From positions 1,632,001 to 1,696,000 of the forward strand of contig CM072336.1 of assembly GCA_036874045.1 (NCBI GenBank): DNA of 64,000 nucleotides, read 5' to 3'. The notes beneath the pieces were generated by a model. It was given only the letters and a program-made list of their open reading frames with translations, had not been told where the DNA came from and did not search any database. Positions within the stretch are counted from its first letter, which is position 1. Every line of letters starts with the position of its first letter. The stretch comes from Cymodocea nodosa (Eukaryota > Streptophyta > Magnoliopsida > Alismatales > Cymodoceaceae). The position numbers and the translations under genes were made by a program. This document shows, one piece after another, positions 24,201 to 33,800 of the stretch.

Positions 24201-25035
24201 GCAAGTAGGGTTAAAATGACTTTCAGTTCCAAAATTGATATGCATATGCTGAAAACATCGACAAAGACACGTGCATATGTACATGATTTATAATAAAGAT
24301 TATTACCCGTGGTTGTGGATGGATAGGGCCCGACCTAAATATTCTCTGTATATCTATTTGTGTAGTTGAGTTAAAGAACACCTTCAACAACAGATACGCT
24401 TACGCAACTACTCGAAAGTGGGAAAAAAAATCCATCAACAAGTGTACCAAGATCACAAAAGGATACAGCATAGAGCAAGCGAGAGAGATCCAGACAGTAA
24501 TGCTGGTACATTTCCTGCCCCACTTTCGACGTCCTTGCACAGAGCACTATCTTTCTGCACAAACTCGCTCAGCTTCCCCAGAACCTCTGTGAACAAAGCT
24601 GGTCCCCTCCTGCATGCCGCGGACGAGTCGTACACGTAACAGCACGAGTTGACGCCGTTGGCAATAACGACGACCTGGTTGAGCTGGTTGAGCAGCAGAA
24701 TCGAGTCGAGGAACGGAAGCAACTGCAGACATGAATCTCAAGAGAAAAGCAATGGCGAATTAGGGTTTAGCACAAGAACAGTAATAGCGATACCCGATAC
24801 TCACGTGGTTGAGGAACTTGGAGAAGGAGAAGGGGTTGTTGCCGTTGGAGGTGGATGTGGACGCCCAGAAGAAAGGGTTCATGTCGACGACCACTACCAA
24901 TAGACTGACGTCGTCTGGAAGATGATGATGGTGAAGAAGAGTGTTAGAGAGGTGGGGGTAAGAGATGAGGTGCAGGGATGGGGGGATGTTGTTGACACCT
25001 GCGTAGTGTTTGCAAGGGGCGGCGGAGGATGCCAT
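15271..25035 (-). CDS. TFB4: TFIIH core subunit TFB4 (p34)
   Basis: TFB4/p34 is a structural subunit of the TFIIH core used in transcription initiation and nucleotide excision repair in the nucleus, where it pairs with p44. Exons in gene order: 25035-24999, 24914-24805, 24722-24467, 24353-24307, 23129-23092, 23019-22974, 18910-18860, 18770-18702, 17639-17563, 15370-15271; phases close to 276 codons plus stop. The von Willebrand A-like fold spans about residues 13-230 ([71 protein letters not shown]). The C-terminal Cys-rich zinc region is residues 245-275, with Cys 245, 247, 258, 261, 266, 272 and 275. The first intron is 84 bp and in frame, so its retention would add 28 residues. The model ends at TGTGGGTAA just after the zinc region. 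Many relatives have a further tail, and the same bases form a good donor (GG/GTAAG), so a last exon may be missing. Confidence 0.93.
16441..16780 (+). repeat. Dispersed repeat, copy 1 (TFB4 intron)
   Basis: About 340 bp, homologous in the same orientation to 41929-42262 in an intron of the p24 gene. Shared blocks include ATAATGATCTATT-like, TTATACAATATT and TAGTATATATAG. No coding capacity and no clear terminal repeats. A neighbouring stretch (16785-16870) with ACCAAGGT, CATACCTTGGA and TGATCAAGT is itself similar to 18180-18260. Confidence 0.7.
18175..18262. repeat. Second copy of the 16785-16870 motif
   Basis: Shares GCCAAGGTGTGA, GCATGCCTTGGAGGCC and ATCAAGTGGAT with the earlier intron segment. 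Part of the family of short GCCTAGGCGCC-type dispersed repeats common in plant genomes. Confidence 0.5.
19380..21230 (+). mobile_element. Degenerate Ty1/copia element: RT, RNase H and 3' LTR start
   Basis: Lies in the 4-kb TFB4 intron between exons 22974 and 18910, antisense to the gene. Plus-strand remnants in order: the RT entry motif ([16 protein letters not shown], about 19628), the LHQLDV region (about 19800), then [16 protein letters not shown] and [14 protein letters not shown] (20200-20370). An RNase H region follows ([11 protein letters not shown]-like and [12 protein letters not shown], 20560-20690). Many stops and frame changes. A polypurine tract AAGGGGGAG at about 20991 precedes a probable 3' LTR start (TGTCTATTATTATG). 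Gag, protease and a 5' LTR were not found, so this is a 5'-truncated or heavily decayed copy. Confidence 0.8.
23688..23863 (-). mobile_element. Au-like tRNA-derived SINE
   Basis: Intron of TFB4, same strand as the gene. On the minus strand the head reads GGTGCAGTGGTAAGG (A-box-like), then GACCTGTGGGTCACAGGTTT with a B-box GGTTTGAATTC. The body continues to CCTCAAACCCCCACATTGG and GGGAGTCCCATAC, as in the Au family, and it ends in a short T run. It is bounded by a perfect 10-bp target duplication TAGATTTTTA at 23678-23687 and 23864-23873. Confidence 0.85.
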
Positions 25036-25142
25036 GGCAGTATAGCAGCGGTGGGAAGGGAGGAGATCGGAGCCGGAAAGAATGACCGCCCTCGACGGAA
25101 TCTGCCGAACAGACGAAACGGAAAGATTTGTTGTTTCGATTG

Positions 25143-25165
25143 GACGACGACGACGACGACGACGA
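25143..25165. repeat. (GAC)n microsatellite upstream of TFB4
   Basis: About seven GAC copies roughly 110 bp upstream of the TFB4 start codon, probably in the leader or core promoter. Confidence 0.8.
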
Positions 25166-25309
25166 GTATACGAGGAATCGCCCGTGTCCGAGAAACAACT
25201 GCTTACCGTGCTTCGGAAATAATAGCACGAGGATTGATTTTATTATTTGATAGTTTAAATATATGATAAATTTTTTAATTATATATTAAATTTTCATCTT
25301 TAAAAGTTA

Positions 25310-25940
25310 GGGCGTGTTAGTATATGACGGAAAATTCTGACAGAAAGAAAAAGGAAAATTTTGACGGAAAGGAAATGGAAAATTTGTAACGGAAATGAAA
25401 TGGAAAATTCTGAGAGGGGTTTAGTGCAGGATGGAAGATTCTGATAGAAATTTTGACAAAAGTTTATTACAACTAATATTCGAAAAATACAAATACACCT
25501 TAATTGAAATATTACAATACGAAATAATATCATCTAGTTCTTCCATCTCACATTGCCATCATCATATCTTCTTGCATCTTATCTGTCATTTCTTTTCTTT
25601 GTTCTTGAGTCATTTGAACTTAGGCATTGCTTTCTATATGTATCTCTCCCATTGGTTGTATGTCATTAATAATATTTAACTCTTTCAACTCATCTAGTAG
25701 ATCGTCAAGTAAATCTTCCTTATCAGTCTTACGAATTCCGCCAGGCACGAGAGAGGGAGAAAAATTTTCTGAATGAGGGCGATCGGAAATTTTCTAACGG
25801 TAAAGGAAATTTTTGGATTCTATACAACGGTAAAATCTGACTTTCCTTTCCGTCAAGTGTAATGCACACTAACAGCATTCTGACGGAATTCAATAATTTT
25901 CCTTTCCGTCAGCTGAATTCCGTCAAACACTAACCCCCCC
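25310..25940 (-). mobile_element. Internally deleted PIF/Harbinger derivative (631 bp)
   Basis: Flanked by TTA at 25307-25309 and 25941-25943, the 3-bp target typical of PIF/Harbinger. Its left end GGGCGTGTTAGTATATGACG matches the complement of the right end of the neighbouring larger element. On the minus strand, 25730-25520 encodes a broken copy of the transposase C-terminus (MTQEQRKEMTDKM, same as in the larger element). So it keeps both ends and the last part of the transposase but has lost the middle. Its orientation is opposite to the larger element. Confidence 0.85.
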
Positions 25941-26189
25941 TTAGTATCTAACAGAATTCAACTGATAAAAGTAAAATCATTAAATTACATCAGAATGCGA
26001 TCAGTGTGTACAATACTGAATAAAAAAAAAGTAAGATTTTATTGACATATAAATACCTAAAATTATCTCTAACGTTTCATAATTTTTAATCTCTCCCTTT
26101 CGTAAATCAACCTTCCCTTGAGCTCGACGCCCCTATCTTGACCTGTGAAGTCAAAGAATATTCTTTACCGTCATGTCGTTTCCCTACAG

Positions 26190-26590
26190 CCCTCCGATTG
26201 GATCACAGTCGTCTCCCTCCTTATTGAGGCATCCATCGCTGCTGCCGCATCTCACTCTCGCTTGTCAACCAAGAACGATCTGTCGTTGTCATCGTAGTCG
26301 TCCCCCTCCTTGTTGTCGCATCCATCGCTGCCGCCGCATCCGTCGCTACCGCATCTCCGTCGTTGTCGTTGCATCTGTCGCATCCATCGCTGCCGTCGCA
26401 TCTCGCTCTTGCTCGTCAACCAGGAACCATCCATCGTTGCCGCCGTAGCCGTCCCCCTCCTTGCTGTAGCCTCCATCGCTGTCGCCGCCACATCCATCAC
26501 TACCATTGCATTTGTCGCTGCCACATCCATCACTACCACCGCATCTGTCGCATCCATCGTTGTCGTCGCATCTCACTCTCGCTTACCACA
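26190..26590. repeat. GC-rich minisatellite in the Harbinger 5' region
   Basis: Dense, imperfect repeats of CATCCATCGCTGCCGCC-type blocks. Longer units are marked by CATCTC.CTCTCGCTTGTCAACC near 26248, 26399 and 26569 (150-170 bp apart). Open frames across it are low-complexity and differ in every frame, as expected of a repeat. The base composition is very different from the AT-rich remainder of the element. Confidence 0.75.
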
Positions 26591-26862
26591 TAAATTTTAC
26601 TACATTCATAGTGGTAAAGGTAATTTTATTGCATTATTAATGCTTTGGGGTTAGTGTCTCTTATTGGTAGTTGTTGGCATGACAATTTTCATTTATCAAA
26701 GTACAATAGAAAATCAGTACTTTTATCTTTAACTTGTTATTGTCAATATTTTGCATCTGTTCATTAACCATTTATTGATGTGATTCGTAAGGTAATTCTG
26801 CTTGGTATAGGATATTGTTCTTCTGTCAGGGCAGTTAATTAATATTTGTTTTTATGTAGTAA

Positions 26863-27900
26863 ATGATTACTCTTGATAGAGGAAGGGGTAATGGAAGATG
26901 AAGTTATATGACTTGGAATGTTGATGCAAATGCATTCTTTTTAGATATTTTGTCAGAAGTATTAAATGAGGGAAACAAAAAAACCCAAGATGGAAAGATA
27001 AAATGGAGCATTTGGGATGAAGTAGTTGAAAAATACAATAATAGAAAAAATGCATGTATTACAAAGAAGAATGTGGAAAGTCGCTTAAAGACATAGAGAT
27101 AAATTTATCGTAACTACTTCAAAATTGCAAATTAGAGTGGATGAGGATGAAATTTCATACAAAGGTATACTGACATAGATGAAGAGATATGGAAGGAGTT
27201 TATTAAGGTTTGATTTCTATTTACATACTTTAAGATTATGCCAATTGTAATATATTTTTTTAATATATATTGTAATTTTTTGTAGTCACATCCAAAGTGT
27301 AAAAGCTATAAGGGAAAATCATGTTTGATTTATGAGCAATTATAATTAATTTTTGAAGGTACTATGACTAGTGGAAATATGTCTAGACAGGTAGAAGAAG
27401 TAAATATTGTACCAAACACTCAAGTTCCATATACATTTACTCTAGACATTACACAAGATGGAATGGACATCAATTCTGATATACCTCCTAGTTCAGAAGG
27501 AAGTGCACATACTTTGTTGGAGTAGAGGAAAAAGGGAAAGCGAGCACACCCTCATGCAGAATCTCAACAAATGATTGTAGAATGTTTGAAAGATACATCA
27601 CGAGATTTTCTTACTTTGTGTGAATAAGATACTGTTAATGATGAGGTACGTAATGAACAAATGAGAGAGATGATTAACATATAAAAGGAGATGGTTGGCA
27701 TACGAAAAGAAATGTTTGCATGGAAGAAGGAAATGTTTACATGACAAAAGAAGTCTAAGTCTTTTTTAGATGAAGCTATTGCAACAATATTTGAGATTGA
27801 AGATCTATCTGTGACTGATCAATATAAAGTTATTCAATTATTCCAAAAGCAAGAAATCATTAAAATATTTCTATCAATTCCAAAAGAAATGCAATAAGGA
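26863..27900 (+). pseudogene. Harbinger ORF1, Myb/SANT-like DNA-binding protein (broken)
   Basis: The first part (26863-27205) reads MITLDRGRGNGR, stop, then SYMTWNVDANAFFLDILSEV, a Myb/SANT-like (trihelix) domain. An intron is implied by GTTTGATT at about 27210 and TTTTTTGTAG before 27288. The second part starts HPKCKSYKGKSC and continues acidic then charged (IRKEMFAWKKEMF) to 27897. Several in-frame stops (for example at 26899 and about 27523). In intact elements this protein works with the transposase for nuclear import and end binding. Confidence 0.75.
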
Positions 27901-28137
27901 TGGTTAAAGTTTCACTTAAAATATGAAAAACTAAAGATGATTTACATGTTTGTTTTTTGTATTAGATGTATGATGTAACTACTTTTTATTTAGACTTTAA
28001 ATGTGGAATGATATTATGTTGAATGTTTGTTTATCATATTTTATTATGTTCTATTAATTGTGGAATGATTTCATGTAGTATGTTTATTTATATTATAACC
28101 TTGTAATATGTTTGAACATGAAATTTTGTAGGTGACG

Positions 28138-29535
28138 ATGAATTTTGAAGAGGATTTTGATGAACTAGTAAATAACACATTGATATTATTTGAAAAAGAG
28201 AAATAACATGCTAAAAGAAGGCGAAAACGTTTACTTGCTTTTTGAAATATTTTAGCAAGGATTGCAAGTACCTCGACTTTGTTTCCAAGTATAAGTCATA
28301 TTTATAGTAAAGAATGTGCAGATTATATAAGAATATTACTAGATCATTCTTTACCACATCAAGTTTACAATTGTCGAAAAATTTATAGAATGAGTTAAAG
28401 TGTTTTCAAGGGTTTTTGTGAATTAATGAAGAGGGAAGAAGTCTTAAAAGATACCAACAATATAAATGTAGAAGAGAAGTTTGCCATGTTCCTTATGATA
28501 ATTGGGCAAAATCAAAGGTATGTAACTACAGAACGATTTAGTCGATCAAGTTGGACAATTAGTAAATACTTTAATGAAATCTTGAATGCTATATTACGAC
28601 TAAATCATGTTCTTCTAGCAAGACCTTCATCTGAAACACTAACTCGAATTCGTCAAGACTCAAATGTATACCCATATTTTAAGGTACATTTCCACTCTTT
28701 TGTAGTTTCCTTATCTTTAATGTTATTTTAATCAATATCAAAATAAAAATGCATGTTTATAGGATTGTATTGGAGTTATTAATGGTACACATATAAAAGC
28801 AACTATTTATGTACAAGAAACAACAATATTTAGGAACATTAAAAGTGAATTATCTTAAAATGTAATGACAACATGTAATTTTGATATGGAATTTACATAT
28901 ATTTTAGCTGGTTGAGAATGTTCAACTGTTGATACTTGTATTCTCTAAGATGCAGTTACTAGACTTAATGGTTTTCAGGTTTCACTAGATAAATGTGTTT
29001 TCGACTTCTAGAAGTTATGAAGACATTACCATACTAATATTTTTTTTATACAGGTAAGTTTTACTTAGTTGATGCTGGATATCCAAATCGACCAAAATAT
29101 ATTTGTTTATATCAAGGTGTAAGATACCATCTATCTGATTATGTTAATGATAGAGTTTCTTGTAATGCTATAGAAAATTTCAACTACAGACATTCACAAC
29201 TAAGAACAGTCATTGGACGTACATTTGGAGTTGTGAAACATCTATTCTTAATATTACGTGGTTAAATGCCATATCCATATGAAACACAAGTGAAGATTGT
29301 CATCGTATGTTTTTTGCTTCATAATTTTATTCGTAAGATTCATAAAAAAGATTTACTTGAAGACCTGCAAGATGAGTTAGAAGAGTTAAATATTATTGAT
29401 GACATACAATTAATAGAAAAGATACATATAAAAAGTAATGCACATGTTCGAATGACTCAAGAACAAAGAAAAGAAATGACAGATAAGATGCGAGAAGATA
29501 TAATGATGACAATGTGGGATGAAAGAACTGCTTGA
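28138..29535 (+). pseudogene. Harbinger transposase (DDE_Tnp_4), inactivated
   Basis: The 5' exon 28138-28683 gives the N-terminal helical part (FKGFCELMKREEVL, then EKFAMFLMIIGQNQRYVT and SRSSWTISKYFNEIL). An intron of about 78 bp follows (GTACATTT..TTTATAG). The catalytic part starts near 28762. There are in-frame stops at about 28204, 28246, 28396, 28855 and 28914. Catalytic residues are altered: the first Asp motif reads GVINGTH where relatives have G.IDGTH, and the Glu motif reads VIGRTFGVVK where relatives have VIERTFG. Well-preserved blocks remain: YLVDAGYPNRPKY and ETQVKIVIVCFLLHNFIRKI. Not functional. Confidence 0.85.
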
Positions 29536-30420
29536 TATTATTTATTATTGTAATATTTGAATTAAAATGTATTTATATTTTTTAAATATTAGTTGTAATA
29601 AATAATTAAATTTCTTTTTTTTCAATTTTTTTTTTTGAATATTAGTTGTAATAAACATTTGTTAGAATTTCTATCAAAACTTTCCATCCTACACGAAACA
29701 TTTTTCAGAATTTTCATTTTCATTTCTGTCAGAATTTTCATTTTCCTTTCTATTAGAATTTTTCATCATGTACTAACAGCCCTTAAAGAGTTCAAATTTA
29801 CCAAATTTTGATAAATTTTAATATTTCATTTTTAAATATAAAAATAACAATAAATATTATTTAGATTAAAATAGAATTTTAATACATATTAGGTTATACA
29901 CATAGTTAAATGATTATATAAATATATTTCAATCTTAAAAATAAAATACTATCAAAAAATAGATACCATTAGGAATATTAGGAACTATTTACCGTAATGG
30001 CATATGGTTGTCATATACCATATCTATAATAAATAGCAAGAAAATATTAAAATTTAACAACAAAAAATAAAAATTCAAAATTTGAAAATAATAAATAAAT
30101 GAATTATTTAACATACTATTTCATTTTTATAAAGAATGCTCATCTAACAACAAAATTATTAACAACAAAACAATATGGAATCTTGGTCATGTAAAGAATT
30201 TTTGAGTCCATGCTATTTTTATTTTGAATGAATAGTTGGAATGTATAACCTTTTTATTTTCAATTATATGTTTAGCAATGTGATATATATATCTATATAT
30301 AGAATAATTAAATGCAAAAAAAACTTGTCATATTTTTGTGGGAAAGTTTTTATCATATTTTAAAAAACCAAATAGCTAGGGCAGATTACGACGCGTAGAC
30401 GGACGTCACAGACGACCCCG

Positions 30421-30432
30421 CCTTATATAAGG
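30421..30432. promoter_or_regulatory. TATA/CArG-like palindrome of the ARGLU1-like gene
   Basis: CCTTATATAAGG is a perfect 12-bp palindrome. It contains a TATA box (TATATAA) about 415 bp before the start codon, and it fits the C(A/T)8G variant of MADS-box CArG sites. A GACGTCAC motif lies about 20 bp upstream. The leader downstream appears to contain introns (GCAG/GTAAAT at about 30519, AAAG/GTATAT at about 30666). Confidence 0.55.
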
Positions 30433-30843
30433 TGAAGTTGGGTCTTTCATCTCCGCAACAACCCAAAAAATCAATTGGGCTAATCGCCTTCAATCTCCTT
30501 CCATCGGCGCAGCCGCAGGTAAATCTACTCACCAAAAATCCGATCTTCTTCTCACGAATCACTCACTTCCAGTGTCACCCCCTCATCGACTAGCATGCTT
30601 TCTCTTGTTCAGGGCCGAGAGGAGCCCCTAGAAATCGTCGTTCGTCATTGTCTTCGTTAGGGAAAGGTATATCCGATTTTTGACATTTTCAAACCCTCCG
30701 AGGAGGTAAACCGTCACACAAATAGGCGTTTTTTTATGCTACTGCTTGATCGTCATCAATCTTAAGTTGATTTGCGAGTATTTGGGATTTTCAGGGTTCT
30801 CGGGTTTCTGTTTGTGGAAGGAGATTGCTGGAGTCGTCAGAAT

Positions 30844-33800
30844 ATGCCGAGGGCCTTGTCCCGGTCACCGTCTTACAGGAGGAGGTATTCGCCTTCTCCG
30901 GAGAGGCATAGGTACAGCAGCAGCAGGAGAAGCAGAAGGGATCGGAGCCGCTCCCCATATTCATACAGGTGTAATCGTTTGCCCACAGACGTTTCATTTT
31001 GCAAGGTCTTTTACCTGTTGGGACGACCGAAAATCCCATAGTGTACATAAAAGGGGCAAACAATCCTCCAAGAGTTGGGGACTGGGTGACCTCACTGCTG
31101 CAATTCCTCTTTGGGACTAATTTTTATCGCCTCCGTTTTTTTAGAGAATACTGTGTTCTTCTGCCTACAAAATCATGTCGTTATAGTGAGTGAAACGAGG
31201 ACACATGTTGGATGATTCAAGAAGATTAACGCCTGAATGATAACGATTCAAATTCTGTTTAGCTGTCCATATAAACGTAAAATAAGTGTTCAGCAATAAC
31301 TGCATTCGCTTGTTCACATTGATGAAGTTTGGGGGGAGGGCATATTGATTTGATTCCATTGTAGGCCTAACTTCTCTGCATATTCAAAATTGCAAATGAA
31401 TTTTCCTTCATGCTTAAGCCAAGTTTTTGCCAACTCCACATGGTAGGCATTAAGGCATTGACCAATTATCATTGTTATTGCTCTAGCTGAATTTTTTTTT
31501 TTCAATTTGGCATCCGAGAGATGCTCAATGAAGGTTCTTGATCAGCTGAGTCCCCATAAATGATGTCATGTATAGATGCTCTCCTTACATTGATATCCAC
31601 CATTGAGCTGGCTTTAATTGTCTTTGCACATAGTTCAATATGAAGCACATTGATCCATTGTAATATTATTCAGAAAATATTACAGAGATAACAGGTCAAC
31701 AATCTAATAATGTGTATTATCATACCAGAGGATTTTCTTGACGCCCATTTTCATGTGTCATCTTCTAGCAATTGGATGCTTGTGTTTCTTAAATAGTCCA
31801 AATTCCTTGAGTTACTTGGTACAGGTAAGTCTTATTCATTTTTGGATGTAAGGGAAATTATTATTGTTCTTTGGCTGTATTTTTAATTGAAAAACGAATG
31901 GCATGAATACATCTCAACCTATGCTAAAAGATCATTAACCAAAACTTATTGTAAATGGTATTATATTATTTGGGCTTTTTAATGCACATCCTATTCTTTA
32001 TTTTGAATAAGATGAGTTCCAAAAGTTGCACATTTAGTTGTATGTGAGTTTCAGCTCAATACAGATTGGTTGTTGCACTCTTTTTCTAAAGATTTTTCAA
32101 ACTATTTTACTTTTCTGAACATTTTTTTGTGTGGATCTTGCAGTAAGCATTTAATGAACTTAGGTTTCATGGGGTATATTGTGAAAGTGCGAATACCATT
32201 GTTGTATTTTTCAACGTCAATGGGAAACATTTGTTGAATTTTTTGTATCTTGTAAAATCTTGCGATGTAATCACCCTCAAGGATAAAAAGAGGGAACTTT
32301 AAGTCAGATGAATGTTGCTCTGATTGATTCAAGAATTTGATATAGTAAAAGATGGAGCATACAAAGCTAATTCTTAAGAATGTATGAGGTAACTGTACTT
32401 ACATTTTATATGCAATGTCAACTGTGAATATTATGGATAATTAATTCTCTTGTCCTGACTCCTGAGAGTCTGACATCTAGTTATCCTCTTGCATATGATA
32501 TAATGGCCTCATATGGTTTCGCTTTTAAACAGGAGAAGAAGCCGTTCTCCAACCCCAAGGAGGCGTAGAAGTCGTTCTCCAACTCCAAGGCGGTATAAAA
32601 AACAAAAAAGTAGAAGCATTACAAAATCCCCTGCACTAAAATCTCAAAGTCCAAGTCTTGACCCTCTTGAGCAAACAAACAATTATGAGAAATTACAGAA
32701 GGAAGAAGAAGAAAGGAAAAGGTATAAACATTGATATTTCTTATTTATAGAGACTTAATGTCATTCATCACTGACATTTTGTTCTTAACTTTTGTGCATC
32801 CTAAGCTTTATCCATTGCTTGCATTGAGACTATGAACTTTGTTTATCATTTAATAACTTTAAAATAATAAAAGTACTTGGTGCAGTGGCAGTGCTTTGTT
32901 AATCCCCCAATAGCCTTTTTTCATAGTTTTCTCTTTGTTCAGTTACATATCTCAGTTATTTTGGTTTCTTGAGTTTTTAGAAAAAAAAATCAAATTACAT
33001 CCATATCTAGCAGATTCATTCGCAAATTCCAACTATATAGCCATGAAGTTTTTTTTAGTTTTGTTTCTTTTTTCTCCAGTTTTTTCCTTTTTTTGTATAA
33101 AGCAATATGATGTTAGGCTTACATGTCCCATGCCAAAATCTAAGGCATTCAAATTACTTAGTTATTAAAAAACCATGCTTTTGTTAAGGTTACCTTGTTA
33201 TTGTGACTAATAATTCACAATTTTCCTTTATATCAGCATAAACATGAACATTAATATTGTGTTCCAATTAGTTGGTATCAAAAGAAACAAATGCATACGT
33301 TAAAATGTTGTAAATAATTTGTAGGGCATAATAGCTAGTCCTAATATAATGCTTACCTGTTGGGATTTGATATAAGGTCATTCCATATATAATGATAACT
33401 TGGCATGAGAGGCTTAAATAAAAAATACTTGCAATGAAGTAAATTTCCAAACATGTGGTATATCAAAGCAATTGTTTGTGTTTGGTTAGTTAGGATTTTG
33501 AAAGTCATGTATTCCTACAAATTGCAGGGATCATGACTATCAAGAAATACTAAGGGCGTGTTTATAACTAGAACTGTCAAGAAAATTGAACCCATTTAAC
33601 CCTACCCAACTTGTACAAGGAAACACGAACCCAACTAACATAAGCAGGTTGAACCTGAGCCAACCTGATTTATAAATGGGTTAGGATCAGCTTTAGGTTG
33701 TGCACCCAATGCAGTAGACCCGTTAAGCCTTTTCTATTTTTTAAAAATATTTGATCATTAAATATTAATGTTTTAAGGTTGTGGTGGAGTGGAGAATTGT

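Larger units (their letters stand above)
25941..29782 (+). mobile_element. Near full-length PIF/Harbinger DNA transposon, decayed
   Basis: The right end is 29782 (CTAACAGCCC followed by TTA). The left end begins about 25941 with TTAGTATCTAACAGAATTC, homologous to the complement of the inner end of the 25310-25940 derivative, but the terminal G run is taken up by that neighbour. Inside, in order: a GC-rich minisatellite, a Myb/SANT-like first ORF (26863-27900) and a DDE transposase (28138-29535). Both genes have stop codons, so it cannot move by itself. Confidence 0.85.

Noticed and set aside
24418-24639. Plus-strand ORFs at the TFB4 5' end
   Set aside because: Antisense to TFB4 exons 2 and 3, whose translation is clearly TFIIH p34.
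26173-26654. Overlapping ORFs on both strands rich in Ser, His, Asp or Cys
   Set aside because: Product of the GC-rich minisatellite in the Harbinger 5' region; all frames are open for the same reason.
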